NCBI GenBank assembly: GCA_900074885.1
Contig: FJUW01000053.1
Span: forward strand, 403,524 to 467,523
Direction of reading: 5' to 3'
DNA from: Rhynchosporium graminicola
Lineage: Eukaryota > Ascomycota > Leotiomycetes > Helotiales > Ploettnerulaceae
DNA: 64,000 bases
Part shown: positions 1 to 11,107 of the stretch, piece after piece
How the letters are laid out: each line of letters opens with the position of its first letter
How positions within the stretch are numbered: position 1 is the stretch's first letter
Notes under the pieces: model-generated
What the model was told of the DNA's origin: nothing
The model's database searches: none
The model's input: the letters and a program-made list of their open reading frames with translations, nothing else
Made by a program: the position numbers and the translations under genes

Positions 1-456
1 AGTTGGATATTGCTCATAACATCTTCGTCACTACCGTACGGTAGGATAAAAGCCTGGAGAAGATCCTGGCTCGCTGTTGCGTACTGGTTTGAGCGCAGAA
101 TATAATAGGCTCAGCCTGCATCATATCCAGGATGAGGCGTTCTGTAGCCGCAGCTACAATGCAGTATGCATTCAACCCCGCGATCAGCCCAGCGGCTTCA
201 CAAAACACAGCCCCGCTATTCTTATATTCTACCACGCATTGTCAGCAAGTCGAGGCGTCTGCCTGTTCAGTGCTCTTTCTTGATCTCGCTCCTTCTTGAA
301 GCCATCTTCCACACTTAGGAGATTGTCAATCATTGCTTCAAGATCCTAGCACTTCTCCTCGGCTGATCAAGCCATCTTTGAATAAACCTGCGTCTCCTGT
401 ATTTGAGGCTACGCGTTCGTGGTCTCATCAAACGAGTTTATAAGTCTCTAGAGACC
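1..456. other. No gene seen at left edge
   Basis: No reading frame here has convincing coding character; open frames on both strands are short and overlap each other. The stretch lies directly upstream of the broken ubiquitin-like-domain gene and may include its former promoter. Confidence 0.4.
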
Positions 457-1703
457 ATGTCTTTTGGATGGTCGGCAGGCGATGTAGTCTCGGCCTTGGA
501 TCTACTCTACCAAGTCAGCACAGCGTTACGAGAATCAGGATGAGCTTCCTCCGACTTTCAAGATACGATTAGCTTTCTCGGAACCCTGGCGATCACACTA
601 GAGCATCTCAACGCTGTTCAAAGCATCTCTCTCGACTCGGGTGTTGCCGATAACCTGCGAGATCAATGCGATCATATGAACGTGTCGTCAAGAAAGTTCC
701 TAGTGAACGCGAATCGACGATTCGATTCGAGCCTTAGTAGCACCTGCACGAGGAAGATACAATGGGCGATTTCGATGGCGAAGGAAGTCAAAAAATTGCA
801 GGACAAGATAGCTGTACCGATGGCTGCAATCGCACGTTTACTTGGGCAGCAGATCTTGTATGTAATAAGGTTCGATTGTATGTAGTTACTTACATTCCCT
901 AGCCGGAACACTTCGCAACTGCCTCAAGATATCCAGAATGGGATAGCATGGACCATCGACGCTACAGAACTTGCAAATGGGAAAGTGCTTGAGGGCGTTT
1001 CGAGGGTGGAAAGTGGAGATTAAAGTATCTTGCAGCGAATCAAACGATGAATGTCACGGTTGGGAGTATGTACATAAGAATGGACAGTCTGGGTACGGCC
1101 CAGACCGAAACCACTGCTTTTTTGGTTCGTTCAGTTCTCAATTTAAAATGGCCCTACTCTACCACAAGATTACTGATTGAGTACTGATCGAGATATAGGC
1201 ACAAGTCGTACAATGTTCCCACCAAGATTTACGCCTACATAGAATGGAGAGCCATACTCAAGGGTCAAGTCTCGACAAAAAACTCGGACAAGTAGAAAGA
1301 AAACTCGAAACCATCAATAGCCATTTCCAAGTTCTCTCACTTGTTAAAATCAGCAAAGATACCGATTTTCCGACGTCGGAGATCCAGCGCGCTGCTAAGG
1401 ATATCTCCGCAAGCATTTTTATGTTGATTTCGAGTATTCATTCACTAATCCGTGAGCTTGTGTAAGTCCTTAATCCTAAAGTGCCAGAGAGGGTGTGCAT
1501 TGACGGCTACTAGTAACCTCTTGGCACCTTATTTCGTGGTGCTCTACGGGAACACATTTCCAGTACTGGAGTGTGGCGACCACTTCAGCTTCGAAGATGC
1601 TTTTGGACGACTAAGACGACTTTCTTGTTTTGAATTTCAGCACTGGAAGGTAAGTGGATTATCAACAGTGTTGGAAACAAGTGTTAACGTTTTAACCTCC
1701 TAA
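457..1703 (+). pseudogene. Broken ubiquitin-like (ULD-type) domain protein of the fungal STAND-like N-terminal family
   Basis: The start MSFGWSAGDVVSALDLLYQV is typical of a large fungal family with an N-terminal helical domain, a coiled-coil middle and a C-terminal ubiquitin-like domain; their role is unknown or presumed signalling. The frame from the ATG is cut by TGA at 541, then continues in the same frame with family-like sequence to an apparent 45-bp intron (858-902, GTATGT...TAG). It resumes with an LPQDIQNGIAWTIDATELA-like block and stops at TAA 1021. Coiled-coil sequence is visible at 1244-1465. At 1452-1670 another frame carries the ubiquitin-like block (VVLYGNTF, then FEDAFGRLRRLSCFEFQHWK). 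Both stops fit C-to-T changes (CGA to TGA, CAA to TAA), as RIP would cause. No continuous splice path was found, so I call it a pseudogene; a functional gene with unusual splicing is less likely. Confidence 0.72.
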
Positions 1704-2097
1704 AGAAAGCAATTTGCAAGTAGTGTTCTGAAGCATCACCGATCTTGGGCTGGCAAGTAAGTTTTCGAGTCTCAACCACTAGAAACATTCTCTTACATTT
1801 GAAGCAAACTTCATACTTGTAAATTATTTATAAGTTTTTTCTACCCGGAGTTCGAAGTTAGCAGCGTATGACTGTGTGGTCACTAATGTGCTGGAAGTCT
1901 TTGGTCGATGTCACGTGATACGACAGCAACAAATCCTAGTCATCAACCTTTCTCATACTCAGTCATGAATCCTAACGTATAATTGATGCCTCAGACTAAT
2001 AGTACTGACCATCTATGAGTATAACAATCCGAATAGTAGTATTCCTTGCGACGACTCGGCTGTATATAAGCCCCTTGATATCTCATTTACAGAAAGA

Positions 2098-2111
2098 ATG
2101 ATTCGAATCAT
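2098..2111. promoter_or_regulatory. 14-bp perfect palindrome
   Basis: ATGATTCGAATCAT reads identically on both strands and lies about 165 bp before the ATG at 2275. It could be a dimeric transcription-factor site, but no factor is assigned. Confidence 0.4.
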
Positions 2112-2137
2112 AGTCAGATTGAAATTCATGATCTATT

Positions 2138-2175
2138 CTTATCGATTCACAGATTTTGATACTGTGAATCATAAG
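2138..2175. repeat. Inverted repeat next to the TATA box
   Basis: CTTATCGATTCACAG (2138-2152) is mirrored by CTGTGAATCATAAG (2162-2175) across a 9-bp spacer, with one extra base in the left arm. It ends 14 bp before the proximal TATA-like box, so it may be an operator-like or cruciform element. Confidence 0.5.
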
Positions 2176-2189
2176 AGATAATCTAGGAG

Positions 2190-2197
2190 TATATAAG
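2190..2197 (+). promoter_or_regulatory. TATA-like box of the 2275 gene
   Basis: TATATAAG lies 78 bp upstream of the ATG at 2275, a plausible core-promoter distance. Confidence 0.5.
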
Positions 2198-2274
2198 AAG
2201 CGTTCCCTCAGCTATCTAGCAGATATCTCCGAACATCTTCATATTAACTCAAAGAACATTACTATCTTCTAAAT

Positions 2275-3186
2275 ATGATATCCCCAGAAACAACACTACA
2301 CACAACTCACTGCCCAGAAACCCCATCAATAGCCCTTATGCTCCAAGATACTGCATATCAAGGTCCTCCTCTTCAATATCCATCACCAGAAATACCAGCA
2401 GCCGAACATCAAGACCAAGCATCATTACAATCTATCCATCCCATCAACACTCCCATATCTCCATCACCCAAACCCTCATTTCCCTCCTTCTCCCTCCTCC
2501 CCCCCGAAATCCGTCTCCAAATAAACACGCACCACATCCAAACCACCCTCCTTCCACCTCTCCGAATCAAAATCCGTCTCCCCAGCTACAGCACCACCTC
2601 ATCGCGCTTCCCACCTCCGGTCACCCTCCAACCCATCATCCCCGCTCTGCAGCACGTAAACCACGAACTGCTTTCCGAATACGAGAAGACAAGCCATGGG
2701 CGCGAGGGAATAGCTGCGCTGAAAGACGTGTTTGAGACGCAGGGCCATTATCTATTTTCTGAGCGACAGGTGCTGTTTAGGAAATTGGCGATGGTGGGAA
2801 AGTTCTGTGGGGTTTTTGGCGGGGAGGGGGAATTGAGCGAGTGGGGGGTGAGGAGTGTGGCTGTTAAGTGTGAGATGAGGGGTATTAAGAGGGGATGGCT
2901 GAGGAATGGGGGGGAGGGTTTGAGGGCTGTGGTGAAGATGGTGAGGCTTTTTGGGGGGACGGTGAGGAGTGTTTGGTTGGTTGGGGAGTTGGAGAGGGAG
3001 GAGAGGGAGGGGGTTGTGAGGGAGATTTATGGGAGGTTGGAGGAGTGGTTGAGGGGCTTGAGAGGGGGCAAGGGGGAGAGAGAGGATGGAGGGGATAGGG
3101 AAGGGCTGGGTTTGCTGGTGAAGGTGGTGGAGCAGAGGGAGTTGGAGATTAGGAATTGTATGTGGACTGTTGTTAATGTGAGGTGA
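2275..3186 (+). CDS. Divergent 2EXR-like protein, intronless, 303 aa
   Basis: A single open frame of 303 codons starts with ATG at 2275 behind a TATA-like box. Residues about 1-60 are a Pro/Ser/Thr-rich leader. At about residues 70-85 the run FSLLPPEIRLQI matches the first motif of the 2EXR domain (F-x-x-L-P-x-E-x-R-x-x-I), but the usual W is missing and the second ExR motif is degenerate. The C-terminal half is rich in Arg, Glu and Gly. Base composition flips inside the gene: the coding strand is C-rich up to about 2690 and strongly G-rich from about 2800 to 3170. 2EXR proteins have no established biochemical function. The frame is probably genuine because it stays open across two opposite skews, but the family call is only moderately sure. 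Confidence 0.6.
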   Translation: MISPETTLHTTHCPETPSIALMLQDTAYQGPPLQYPSPEIPAAEHQDQASLQSIHPINTPISPSPKPSFPSFSLLPPEIRLQINTHHIQTTLLPPLRIKIRLPSYSTTSSRFPPPVTLQPIIPALQHVNHELLSEYEKTSHGREGIAALKDVFETQGHYLFSERQVLFRKLAMVGKFCGVFGGEGELSEWGVRSVAVKCEMRGIKRGWLRNGGEGLRAVVKMVRLFGGTVRSVWLVGELEREEREGVVREIYGRLEEWLRGLRGGKGEREDGGDREGLGLLVKVVEQRELEIRNCMWTVVNVR

Positions 3187-4808
3187 TAAAAGAGAGAGCT
3201 GGACACAGAAATTTCTGCGAGACTGAGTTAGCTTTGAGAAATAGTAAATGTATCGTTGAGCTATACTGTTCTTACAACTTGAATAAATCAGTTCTATAAT
3301 AGAGGACCTTTCTAAGGCATTTAATCTGATAATAGAACTCGGATACGAAGATCCTTGCTACCGTTTTCCAAGTTCTTTTTCACCAAAAGATAGCTTATAT
3401 AATTCCCTAGACTTCAGGCTATAACTTCGAAATATAAGCGTCACTACCTTAGTTCTTCATAAACTACCTATATCCTCTCCTTAGCAATTTCTCAATTTCC
3501 GCTTTTAGACTAAAAACAAACAGAACTGTTCTTTCCAAGATCCGAGTTTAACGTTCGCACACTAGATTCTAAACTCGAGTAATCCTAACCATCATAACCC
3601 AATCTAGAAACCAAAATAAGGAAGTACGAGACTATATTCTAATGTTGATGATCCATAGCGCAGCTCGCTTAGCTAGCCACGCTAGCCAAGCCACATGCAC
3701 CAAAGCATCTGTATCGACCAAACACATACTTACCTACGCGTATATCATTCAAGTTCCTTATTCGTAGTTTAAATCGTAATAAAACGCTTAAAACACAGCA
3801 AATATAAATTCATGATCTATCTATCTTAATCATAGAATACTGCTAAAGCCCGATCCAATCCTCGCTTAATCTCTTGTGGAGATTCACAAGAACAATATCA
3901 ACAGTGCTTGGTAAGCACCGAAGCAAAAGCACCCAGATAATCAGAATCTTCGCAGTGATAGGTAGTTACACGATACAAAGCATACGATCGATCTAGGAAG
4001 AAAAATATATTTTGACATAGAAACGACTCCGCTGTGCCTCCCTCCCTCTTGGTATGCGATGAGCTTGCACCTTCGCTTGAGCGCCATCATTTCCTTCCCC
4101 GGGACTCAATCATATCTCACACCCGCTCACATACAAACTACTCTCGTTTACAGGCTCGAATTTTAGGGTTTGTATCATCTCTAGCTGAACAGTTCCCAGT
4201 CACAGACCCTCAGTGTGTGTGGGTCGGTATAGCGGCTTCGAAGATGTCGTTTGGATGGCTACAGAAAGGAGTTTGCCTATACAGTGTCTATGGGACGCAG
4301 CAATATTGTGGAGAGAGGTCAGAGGGGAAGAATGACGGAAGATTGGTATCCACTCACTCACTCACTCACTCACTCTTTCGCGCAAAAATGAGATCAGAAG
4401 GATATGGATTTGCTAGAATAAGTGAATTCAAGATAAAGCGTGAGCGCTACTATATATGTGGAGGTAGGTTTCAGGATACGTGAGAGTGGTAGAGGGCGCC
4501 ACTGGGAGAGCGACTGCCTTTTCGATTCGATGGCGTAGAAGTGCTTTGCAGGGCGTTGAGGAAAAGTGGATAGAGCTTGAGCTGGTTATTTGAAGGGGAT
4601 TTGATGGATGCTTAGTTCCGGCTAGGTGGAATATTTTCTCTTTTGTCCATTTGACGTTACGATAAAATGCTCTGTTGGTTCCTCCTCAGGTACAGTGTGG
4701 AATGGCAAATATATCCTTACATCATCTCAAAGATATTTGTTTTCCAAATAGCCACCAGCTTCCCAGCCGCTTGAAATCAATCCCAAATATCCAACCAAAC
4801 CTGCAAGA
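3187..4808. other. Gene-free AT-rich interval with a CACT microsatellite
   Basis: No supported gene. The first 800 bp are AT-rich and may be a decayed repeat. Open frames in 4034-4483 and 4675-5082 begin without good context or run antisense to BTN1. A (CACT)n run lies at 4351-4375. The 3' end of BTN1 abuts the right side. Confidence 0.45.
4351..4375. repeat. (CACT)n microsatellite
   Basis: About six perfect copies of the tetranucleotide CACT in tandem. Confidence 0.85.
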
Positions 4809-6304
4809 TCACGAATCCAAATCCCGACACCACGGCCTTCCCCTCGCAACATTCGCATCACACAACCTTCCCTCAATGACCATACCTATTAAACTCGCAA
4901 TACATATCCCCGCAGAATCACTGACACTCGTCGCACCCAGACTAAACTCTCTCTCCTTAGGGGGCACACTCTCCATGATCTCCGCAAACGTATTGACATA
5001 CACCGCTCCACCGAGCAGACCTTCCCAGAACATGACCGCAAACATGACCCACACACTCGGTATGAAGAAATACACTGAGTGAAGGGATAAGAGAGCTAAG
5101 TTGAGGCATTGTAGGAAAGAAGGGAGGTAAAGGTTGTGTATCCGTATAAAGGGCGTGCTAGAGCGAGAAATGAAGACCCCGAGTTGGTAGAGGAACGCGT
5201 AGAGTGGATAGAAAGAGCGATATGCGGAGAATGGGGTCGAGGGGAGAGGGAAGAGGAGAGTGGGTGAGACGCCTTGGTTGATGCTGTATTCAGCTATGTA
5301 GACTAACAGAAGGGGAGCCATATATGGTATGAAGAGTGCGCGCGTGCGGGCGAGGTTTTGGTGGAATGTTGTTTTGGATCCCTTAGGATAAGAGTGTGAG
5401 AGTGGACTTGCTGGGCGGGAATGTGATGTATATGCTTCTGAGACGGACGAGGGACCGGGGGCGAGGAGAGCTTCTGCTGCTGAGGAGGTGGGGAGAGATG
5501 TGATGTCTGAATCATCTATTGAGTTGCGCGGAATAGATGTGTAGTTTTCATTCGAGGCGCGGCGAAGTGGCGCTTGTGGTAAGATAAGGAAGAATGCTAA
5601 AGGCATTATGAATGGCAGAAATGCACATGCTAATAAGCTGTTCCTAACACTCAACCCAATCGTGCTGGTGAGAAGCACATATAAACCCGCACCTATTAAG
5701 CCCGCTCCTCCTGTTCCAGATCCCCAAGCTGCGAGTGAGAAGGGGCCGTAGTAATGTGTCAGACCTAGCATAGACAGCTCGCCAACGCCGCTGGAGAGAG
5801 ATGCCATTCCCACTCCGAACAACTTTATGCTTATTGAACCACCTGTCAAAACCGAGGGCGTGAGCGCGATAAGGAACATTCCCAAGGCGGAGAGACTGCA
5901 CATGGCTATTATTCGAAAGGAGTAAGGTATGTGATGGATGAAGTAGGGGGCGATGAGTTTGGTGAGGAAGGAGGGCAGCACGTCGGCGAGCAAGACGACC
6001 CCTTTAGGAACGGAAGGTCCGACAAGGTCCAGTGCTGCCGAAAGAATAATAACGTAGGAAACATTGTTTATGAGGCCTATTGGGTGGTCAGGATGGAGGG
6101 GAAGAGACAAAAAGGGGAGNGGGGGGGGAGGAAATAGGTACCGAAAAGCCAGAATGCGATTAGGACTGATGTATCTGCGCCTTGAAAGATTGTCCCTAAC
6201 CTGGCTTTGTAGACTGCCCATGATGAACCTGGAGATCCTGGCAGAGGGAGGAGACCTGGGGAAGATGGTGACCTCGACATTGTGGTTGTGGTTCCGTAGG
6301 CCAT
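4809..6304 (-). CDS. BTN1: Battenin/CLN3 family protein Btn1 (vacuolar membrane protein)
   Basis: Btn1 is the fungal orthologue of human CLN3, a polytopic vacuolar/lysosomal membrane protein linked to vacuolar pH and amino-acid homeostasis. I read two exons: 6304-6142 and 6076-4809, joined across a 65-bp intron (6141-6077, GTACCT...AATAG). The join restores [16 protein letters not shown] followed by [20 protein letters not shown], the best-conserved N-terminal block of the family. Total length is 476 aa, normal for the family. Further signatures are [15 protein letters not shown], a Ser-rich hydrophilic loop at about residues 225-290, and a C-terminal cluster of hydrophobic segments. The start MAYGTTTT (6304) is the in-frame ATG closest to the conserved block; a second ATG eight codons on is also possible. 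The unresolved base N at 6120 lies in a poly-C run inside the intron and does not touch the protein. Confidence 0.93.
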
Positions 6305-7404
6305 GAGGCGACGGACACTGGGGAGAGAGTGTTGATTACCTGCCCACCTTGGGTATGGTACAAGTGGTGGCCAGGACTTGTCACACGAGCAAGGGCATGC
6401 ATGATAAGCCGACCCTTGGTCGAAGCAGAAAATTGAAGACAACGTTCGTAGATCTTTGGCTCTCGTCCACTACCTCTCTAGCCAGTACGCAATACTGGAC
6501 CTGAAGTGAAGCTATTCCGAGATTGTGACCTCGTCGTCGCCAACTCGCTGTCGCCCTGCCCTGCCCTGCCCTGCATTGCCCTTGATTCAGCTCCTGGATG
6601 TCTCGTCACTGTCGGTGAGGGACGTTTCTTAGGTAAGCAAAGCTACTGCACGAGCTACCGACCCCTGGTCCAATCAATTATCTACACCCCAGAACGCCTT
6701 AGAGCGCCTTAAGGTCAGCTCCATACGCTAAAGGCTGCAGGGATGGTACCTGGCAAGTGGGTCTCGAAGATATCGATTGGTTCTCAGTCTTTGAGTGATG
6801 TCTTTTCTACATTTAGCCCTGATATATCCTGGTTACTAAGTACATTCAGCCTGCGCTACAGGGATAGCCCTGTCGTCTGAGGACCATCCCTTTGGCGCGG
6901 GCCGGTCGGGGCAGAACTTAGACCTGCGACGGGATGGAGAAGAAGCAAGCACAGTAAAGCGAGAGAAAGTAAAGCAAAGCTAAGCTAAGCAAAGCAAAGC
7001 AAAGCAAAGCACCTCAACTACATCATCAGCCTCACTTCCCTCTCTCTTCACGCGGCTCCACGCGCGACTTCAACTCGTTCGTTTGACCTTTGCGCACTCA
7101 CTACCGCATCTATCTATCAATAGCTTTCATCATCAATCACATTGCATATATCCTCACCGACTGACTGACTGACTTACTCTGCTCTGCGCAAGTCTGCCAC
7201 TCCCGTCATCGAACCACCTTCATCCCTGGAAACATATTTATTGAGGATATATATTGACATGAGGACGGGCATCACACTCCGGGGATAGAGACGAGAAGAT
7301 TGATTTTCGTGCTGGAGGAGCATTCGGCATAGCTCATTACATAGCTCCCGAAACACACATAACCACAACATAACCACCTCGCAGGCCGGCTCATCAGAGA
7401 CATC
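6305..7404. other. Divergent intergenic region between BTN1 and RXT3
   Basis: No gene is supported. It should hold both promoters and a long RXT3 5' leader. Visible features are a CCCTG-repeat run near 6552-6574, an AAAGC/TAAGC tandem run at 6970-7010, a pyrimidine-rich stretch at about 7020-7090 and GACT repeats near 7160-7172. Confidence 0.5.
6970..7010. repeat. Pentanucleotide (AAAGC/TAAGC)n repeat in the RXT3 5' region
   Basis: About eight tandem units of AAAGC or TAAGC, some 400 bp before the RXT3 ATG. Confidence 0.8.
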
Positions 7405-10400
7405 ATGGATCCAAGACAGCCTCAACACCCCTTCTCGCGGAATACTGCATCACCATACGGACGGACCCCTTTTCCTCCCTCCTCGAATCAAGCGCCTTTC
7501 CCTCCGTCATCGCATCCCCCATCGTCCCTTCCTCCCCCGGCTGCGCCGTCGTATGCAGAACATCAGCGACGACCTTCCGATCCTCCCTTTTATAATCCAC
7601 CACCACCACGAGGCTATGGGCAAGATGCCCCCCCAATGGCAGGATCAGGACATACGAGACACCAGAGTACATCTTCAATAGGGCACGGAACTCCCGTGAA
7701 TCGAAATATGCCACCTCCCTCCTCGCCCCAGCAGCAAGCACCCCAAGCTCCAGCTCACCATAACTATGGCCCACCTCCTCCTCCTAGAGCACCTCCCCTC
7801 TCCGGTGGACCCCCTTCTATGTTTGCTGCGCGGGATCCGCGAGATTCTCGAGACATGCCTACTCTGCCCCCGCTAAGTCGACCTCAGAGCACTGGAGGAA
7901 GTAGCATGTCAATTTCATCGATGCTTGGGGGCCCCTCGCGGGAGCTACCGCCCTCTCAGTTTGCCGCTCCGAGTCCGACTTCTGGGCCGGGAATTTCAAT
8001 GCATGGACCTGCTTATGCATCACCACGCATGGGCACAAGTGGACCGGATTATGCTGCTTTTCGCAGACCGCAGACGCCCGAACATCAGCGAGCATACGAT
8101 CCAAGAGATGTCAGGGCGAACTCCGCTTCAGCTGGCTCACCTACGAATGTGACAAATCGCTACACGCCTGAGGGCAGGAAATTAGGAACTCCAGGACAAG
8201 GATACAGCCAGAGGGTACCGGTTGAGGAAAGACGAGAACCAGCCCGTATCCCGAATCCGAATAACCCTCCACCACGACCAAACAGTCAACCCACCGCTTT
8301 CAATCATGGATCTCAACGAGCCCCTGAAAATCCACGATCAGTTCGCGTAGAGGGACCATTCGTAGGAAGGGTAGATAGTGCGTCTCGGGCCCCAGAACCA
8401 CATCCAAGGCAGGAGCCAGCATATGGTCGTCCTGGTTTTGAGGAAAGGCAGGGTGCATTTGGCTTTTCCGAGAGGGAGAGGCAAGAAAGAGAACTCGCTA
8501 TGTTACGTGAAAGAGACATGCTTAGAGAGAGAGATATGCTGAGGGATAGAGAAAGGTTAGAGCGAGAAAGAGAAAGAGAGAGAGAGCACGAGAGGGAGAG
8601 GGAAGTGGCTCTACAACGGGAACGTCAACAGCAGTATAGAGCTGAACAAGAAAATGCACAATATATGAATGAGGTAGCACGGAGAAATGCACAGCAGACA
8701 GCCTATAGTCGACAGCCAGAGCCAGCAAGGGATCCGCATATGTGGAATCGTGGCCATCATGAACCGCCCAGGCCTGAATTCGAGCAGGGCCCACCAGTCG
8801 AAAGGCGGTATGAATTTCCGGGAACTTCTGGTCCTCAGTTCTCTGGACCAGCCCCTGCGTATGCACCAAACGAAACCAGATATGGACCACCTCCTCAACC
8901 AGGATCGACATCTCATCAAAACCAACCGACGACTCATTACGAGGCTACAGCCTCTCTCCAAGAAAGGCTTCGAATCGCCCAGCAGCAACAACAGCAGCAA
9001 CAACAAGAAGCGCAACAACGGTTACAGTACGGTGGGCCTCCTCCTCCTCCTCAGTACCAGCCTATCGAATCACCACAAAGACGACCCGTAGAAGATGCTC
9101 TGCAATTACAGCAGCAACAGAGAAATTTTCTGAATGTGCAAGAATCGAATCGAAGAGGACGTGCATCACCCCTGCCCCAGGCAGTTCAAGGTGTGCAAGG
9201 ACAGCTCAATGGTCCAGGTAGTGAGCCTAGCATCAAGAATGAATTCGGGAAGATGTTCTCAGGTATTGGGAGTGGGGTCAGTGCTGCTATGGGTGTTCCG
9301 AGTCCAGTCTCTGCTGGTTCTGGAGGTATGCCCTTCTCAAATGCCGGGCAATTACGTCGAGAGGATTTGGAAAAGCAAGATTCACCTACAGAGACTGGAG
9401 GCCACAAGATTACACGCACTGCTTCTCGAGGTGGTAGACGCCGGAAGCTAAAGGAAGAGGAAAGTAAGGGTGATGACGAGAGCAGTACAGGAAGACGTAC
9501 ACCTAGTGGACGAGGTAAACGTGCTAAGACACATCATCATCACCATCACCAGTAAGCCTTCCTGCTCGTCGAGCTGAATATTGACTAACATAGCTTGCCC
9601 AAGTCACCACCATCGCCCAGATCAAGCTGATGCATCCTCGCCGTCCCAATCCAGCCTCACGCCATTCAAGAGCGCCAAAGGTTCCGCTATCCCATCACCT
9701 CCCGGTCTCGACAAAGCAACTCCTAACATCCATCACCATCACGCACCTCGCCATCACCACCATCACGTGACTCCCGCCAAATCACAACCTCAAGCGAACA
9801 TCATCGTACCCCTACCAAAAACGACGATTCGCAGCCAAGCTGTCCTGGACTCAGTCGCGCATCTCCCACGAAACAATCTCGGGCACGGCTACTACGACTC
9901 TAGTATCAAACCCGGCCGCAACTCCGTAAAACGTCACTTAACATCCAGTCGAGGATTCGCCAGCACACCAGCCACTCTCCCCCTCTTCTCAGGCAACGAG
10001 AACAGTATCTACACCGTCCGCATCCCACGCGTCTATTTAAGCCACATCAGTCGCGAAGAGATAACTAGCAGGAAAGCTCTTTGGGGTACGGACATCTATA
10101 CCGACGACTCGGACGTTATTGCGGCCTGTATACATCAAGGTTGGTTTCGTGGGGCTTGGAGCGAAGATGTCGATGTTGAGTTATTGGATTTGGTTATTGA
10201 TGTACCTGGTATTAGCGCTGGCAAGAAACCTTTCGATGTGAATGAGACGCTGACAGCTCCGCCTCCTACGGGTCCGGTTGAGGTGCCGGATGACAGAGAT
10301 GTCCACGTCACAATTCTCGTCCTCCCAGCCCTCCAAGCTTACGCTAGCACAACGCGTTTCGGGATCAGGAGTAGAGAATGGGGATTCAAGCGCGATGGGT

Positions 10401-11107
10401 ATCAAGGTATTCACGATGGACTAAGTTTTAAGATCATGAGTGTTAAGTTCGTGGAAGGTGTTGATGGGCAAGTGGGGCGGAAGGCAAGGAAAAAATCGAA
10501 GATGTTTGATAAACAGCTTGATGAGAGCGAGTTGCTGGCAGAGAGAGAAGACGCAGATTTCTTGATGGGAGGTTTGAATGGAGATGGACGATTTGAAGAG
10601 AGTAACCTGAGAGGAGAAGAGAGCGACCCCATGAATGGGTTTACAGGCATTGGTACGAAGAGTTGGTGGAAAGAGTCGGATCGATCGACGAAAGAAACCG
10701 GCAAAGGCAAGCAGAAAGCGCTCGGGATAGCTGCGGACGCGGTACCTCTAGTACCAGCGATACGGACTCCGGAGAAAGTCAGAAACGCAGAGGCTCCCGT
10801 ACCAGAACCCATCACCCCCATATTAGACACCAAAGAAGCGCCCGAATCCGATCAACAACAGCAAATCAATCGTATCACAGAACGCATGGTCGCCAATGCT
10901 AATACTGCGTCTGCGCCTACTACGCCTGATGTGCCGGGCTTTCCGGGTGCCTTTAAGGATGCTGAGGGTGATGAAATTGTAGAGAAATATAGATATGTGA
11001 ATGGCGAGCAGAGACCAGTTGTGGGTGGCAGAGATCAAACGGCTGCTGCTATACTGGCTTTTGGTCTTGATGGGAAGGAGGGCAGTGTGGGTAGTATAGA
11101 CATATGA
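7405..11107 (+). CDS. RXT3: Rxt3-domain histone deacetylase complex subunit, about 1216 aa
   Basis: Rxt3 proteins belong to the Rpd3L/Sin3-type histone deacetylase complex in the nucleus. Exon 1 (7405-9551) encodes a long disordered region rich in Pro, Gln and Ser. It contains an Arg/Glu alternating stretch near residues 360-420, likely a charged single helix, and polyglutamine runs near 525-540. Exon 2 (9604-11107) carries the conserved Rxt3 domain from about residue 855: RIPRVYLSHISREEI, then RKALWGTDIYTDDSDVIAA and HQGWFRGAW. The intron must be inferred because exon 1 alone ends in a His tract and stops at TAA 9553. The donor is GTAAGC at 9552 and the branch site CTAAC near 9585. The only acceptor that keeps frame is AAG at 9601-9603; the TAG at 9593 shifts frame. 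The His tract then continues across the junction. The alternative, two separate genes, is unlikely as exon 2 has no good ATG. Confidence 0.88.

Larger units (their letters stand above)
1704..2274 (+). other. Upstream region of the 2275 gene, with two TATA-like boxes and palindromes
   Basis: No gene is seen. The stretch holds TATATAAG at 2063-2070 and 2190-2197, a perfect 14-bp palindrome at 2098-2111 and a hairpin-forming inverted repeat at 2138-2175. The motif TGAATC/GATTCA recurs several times. Its position suggests promoter function for the following ORF, which is inference. Confidence 0.5.

Noticed and set aside
4034..4483. 149-codon plus-strand frame
   Set aside because: It starts with GTG, has no motif, and includes the CACT microsatellite; its coding character is weak.
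9581..11107. Separate gene beginning within the RXT3 region
   Set aside because: The frame opens with TTG and the sequence continues a His tract from the upstream exon; one spliced gene explains both.
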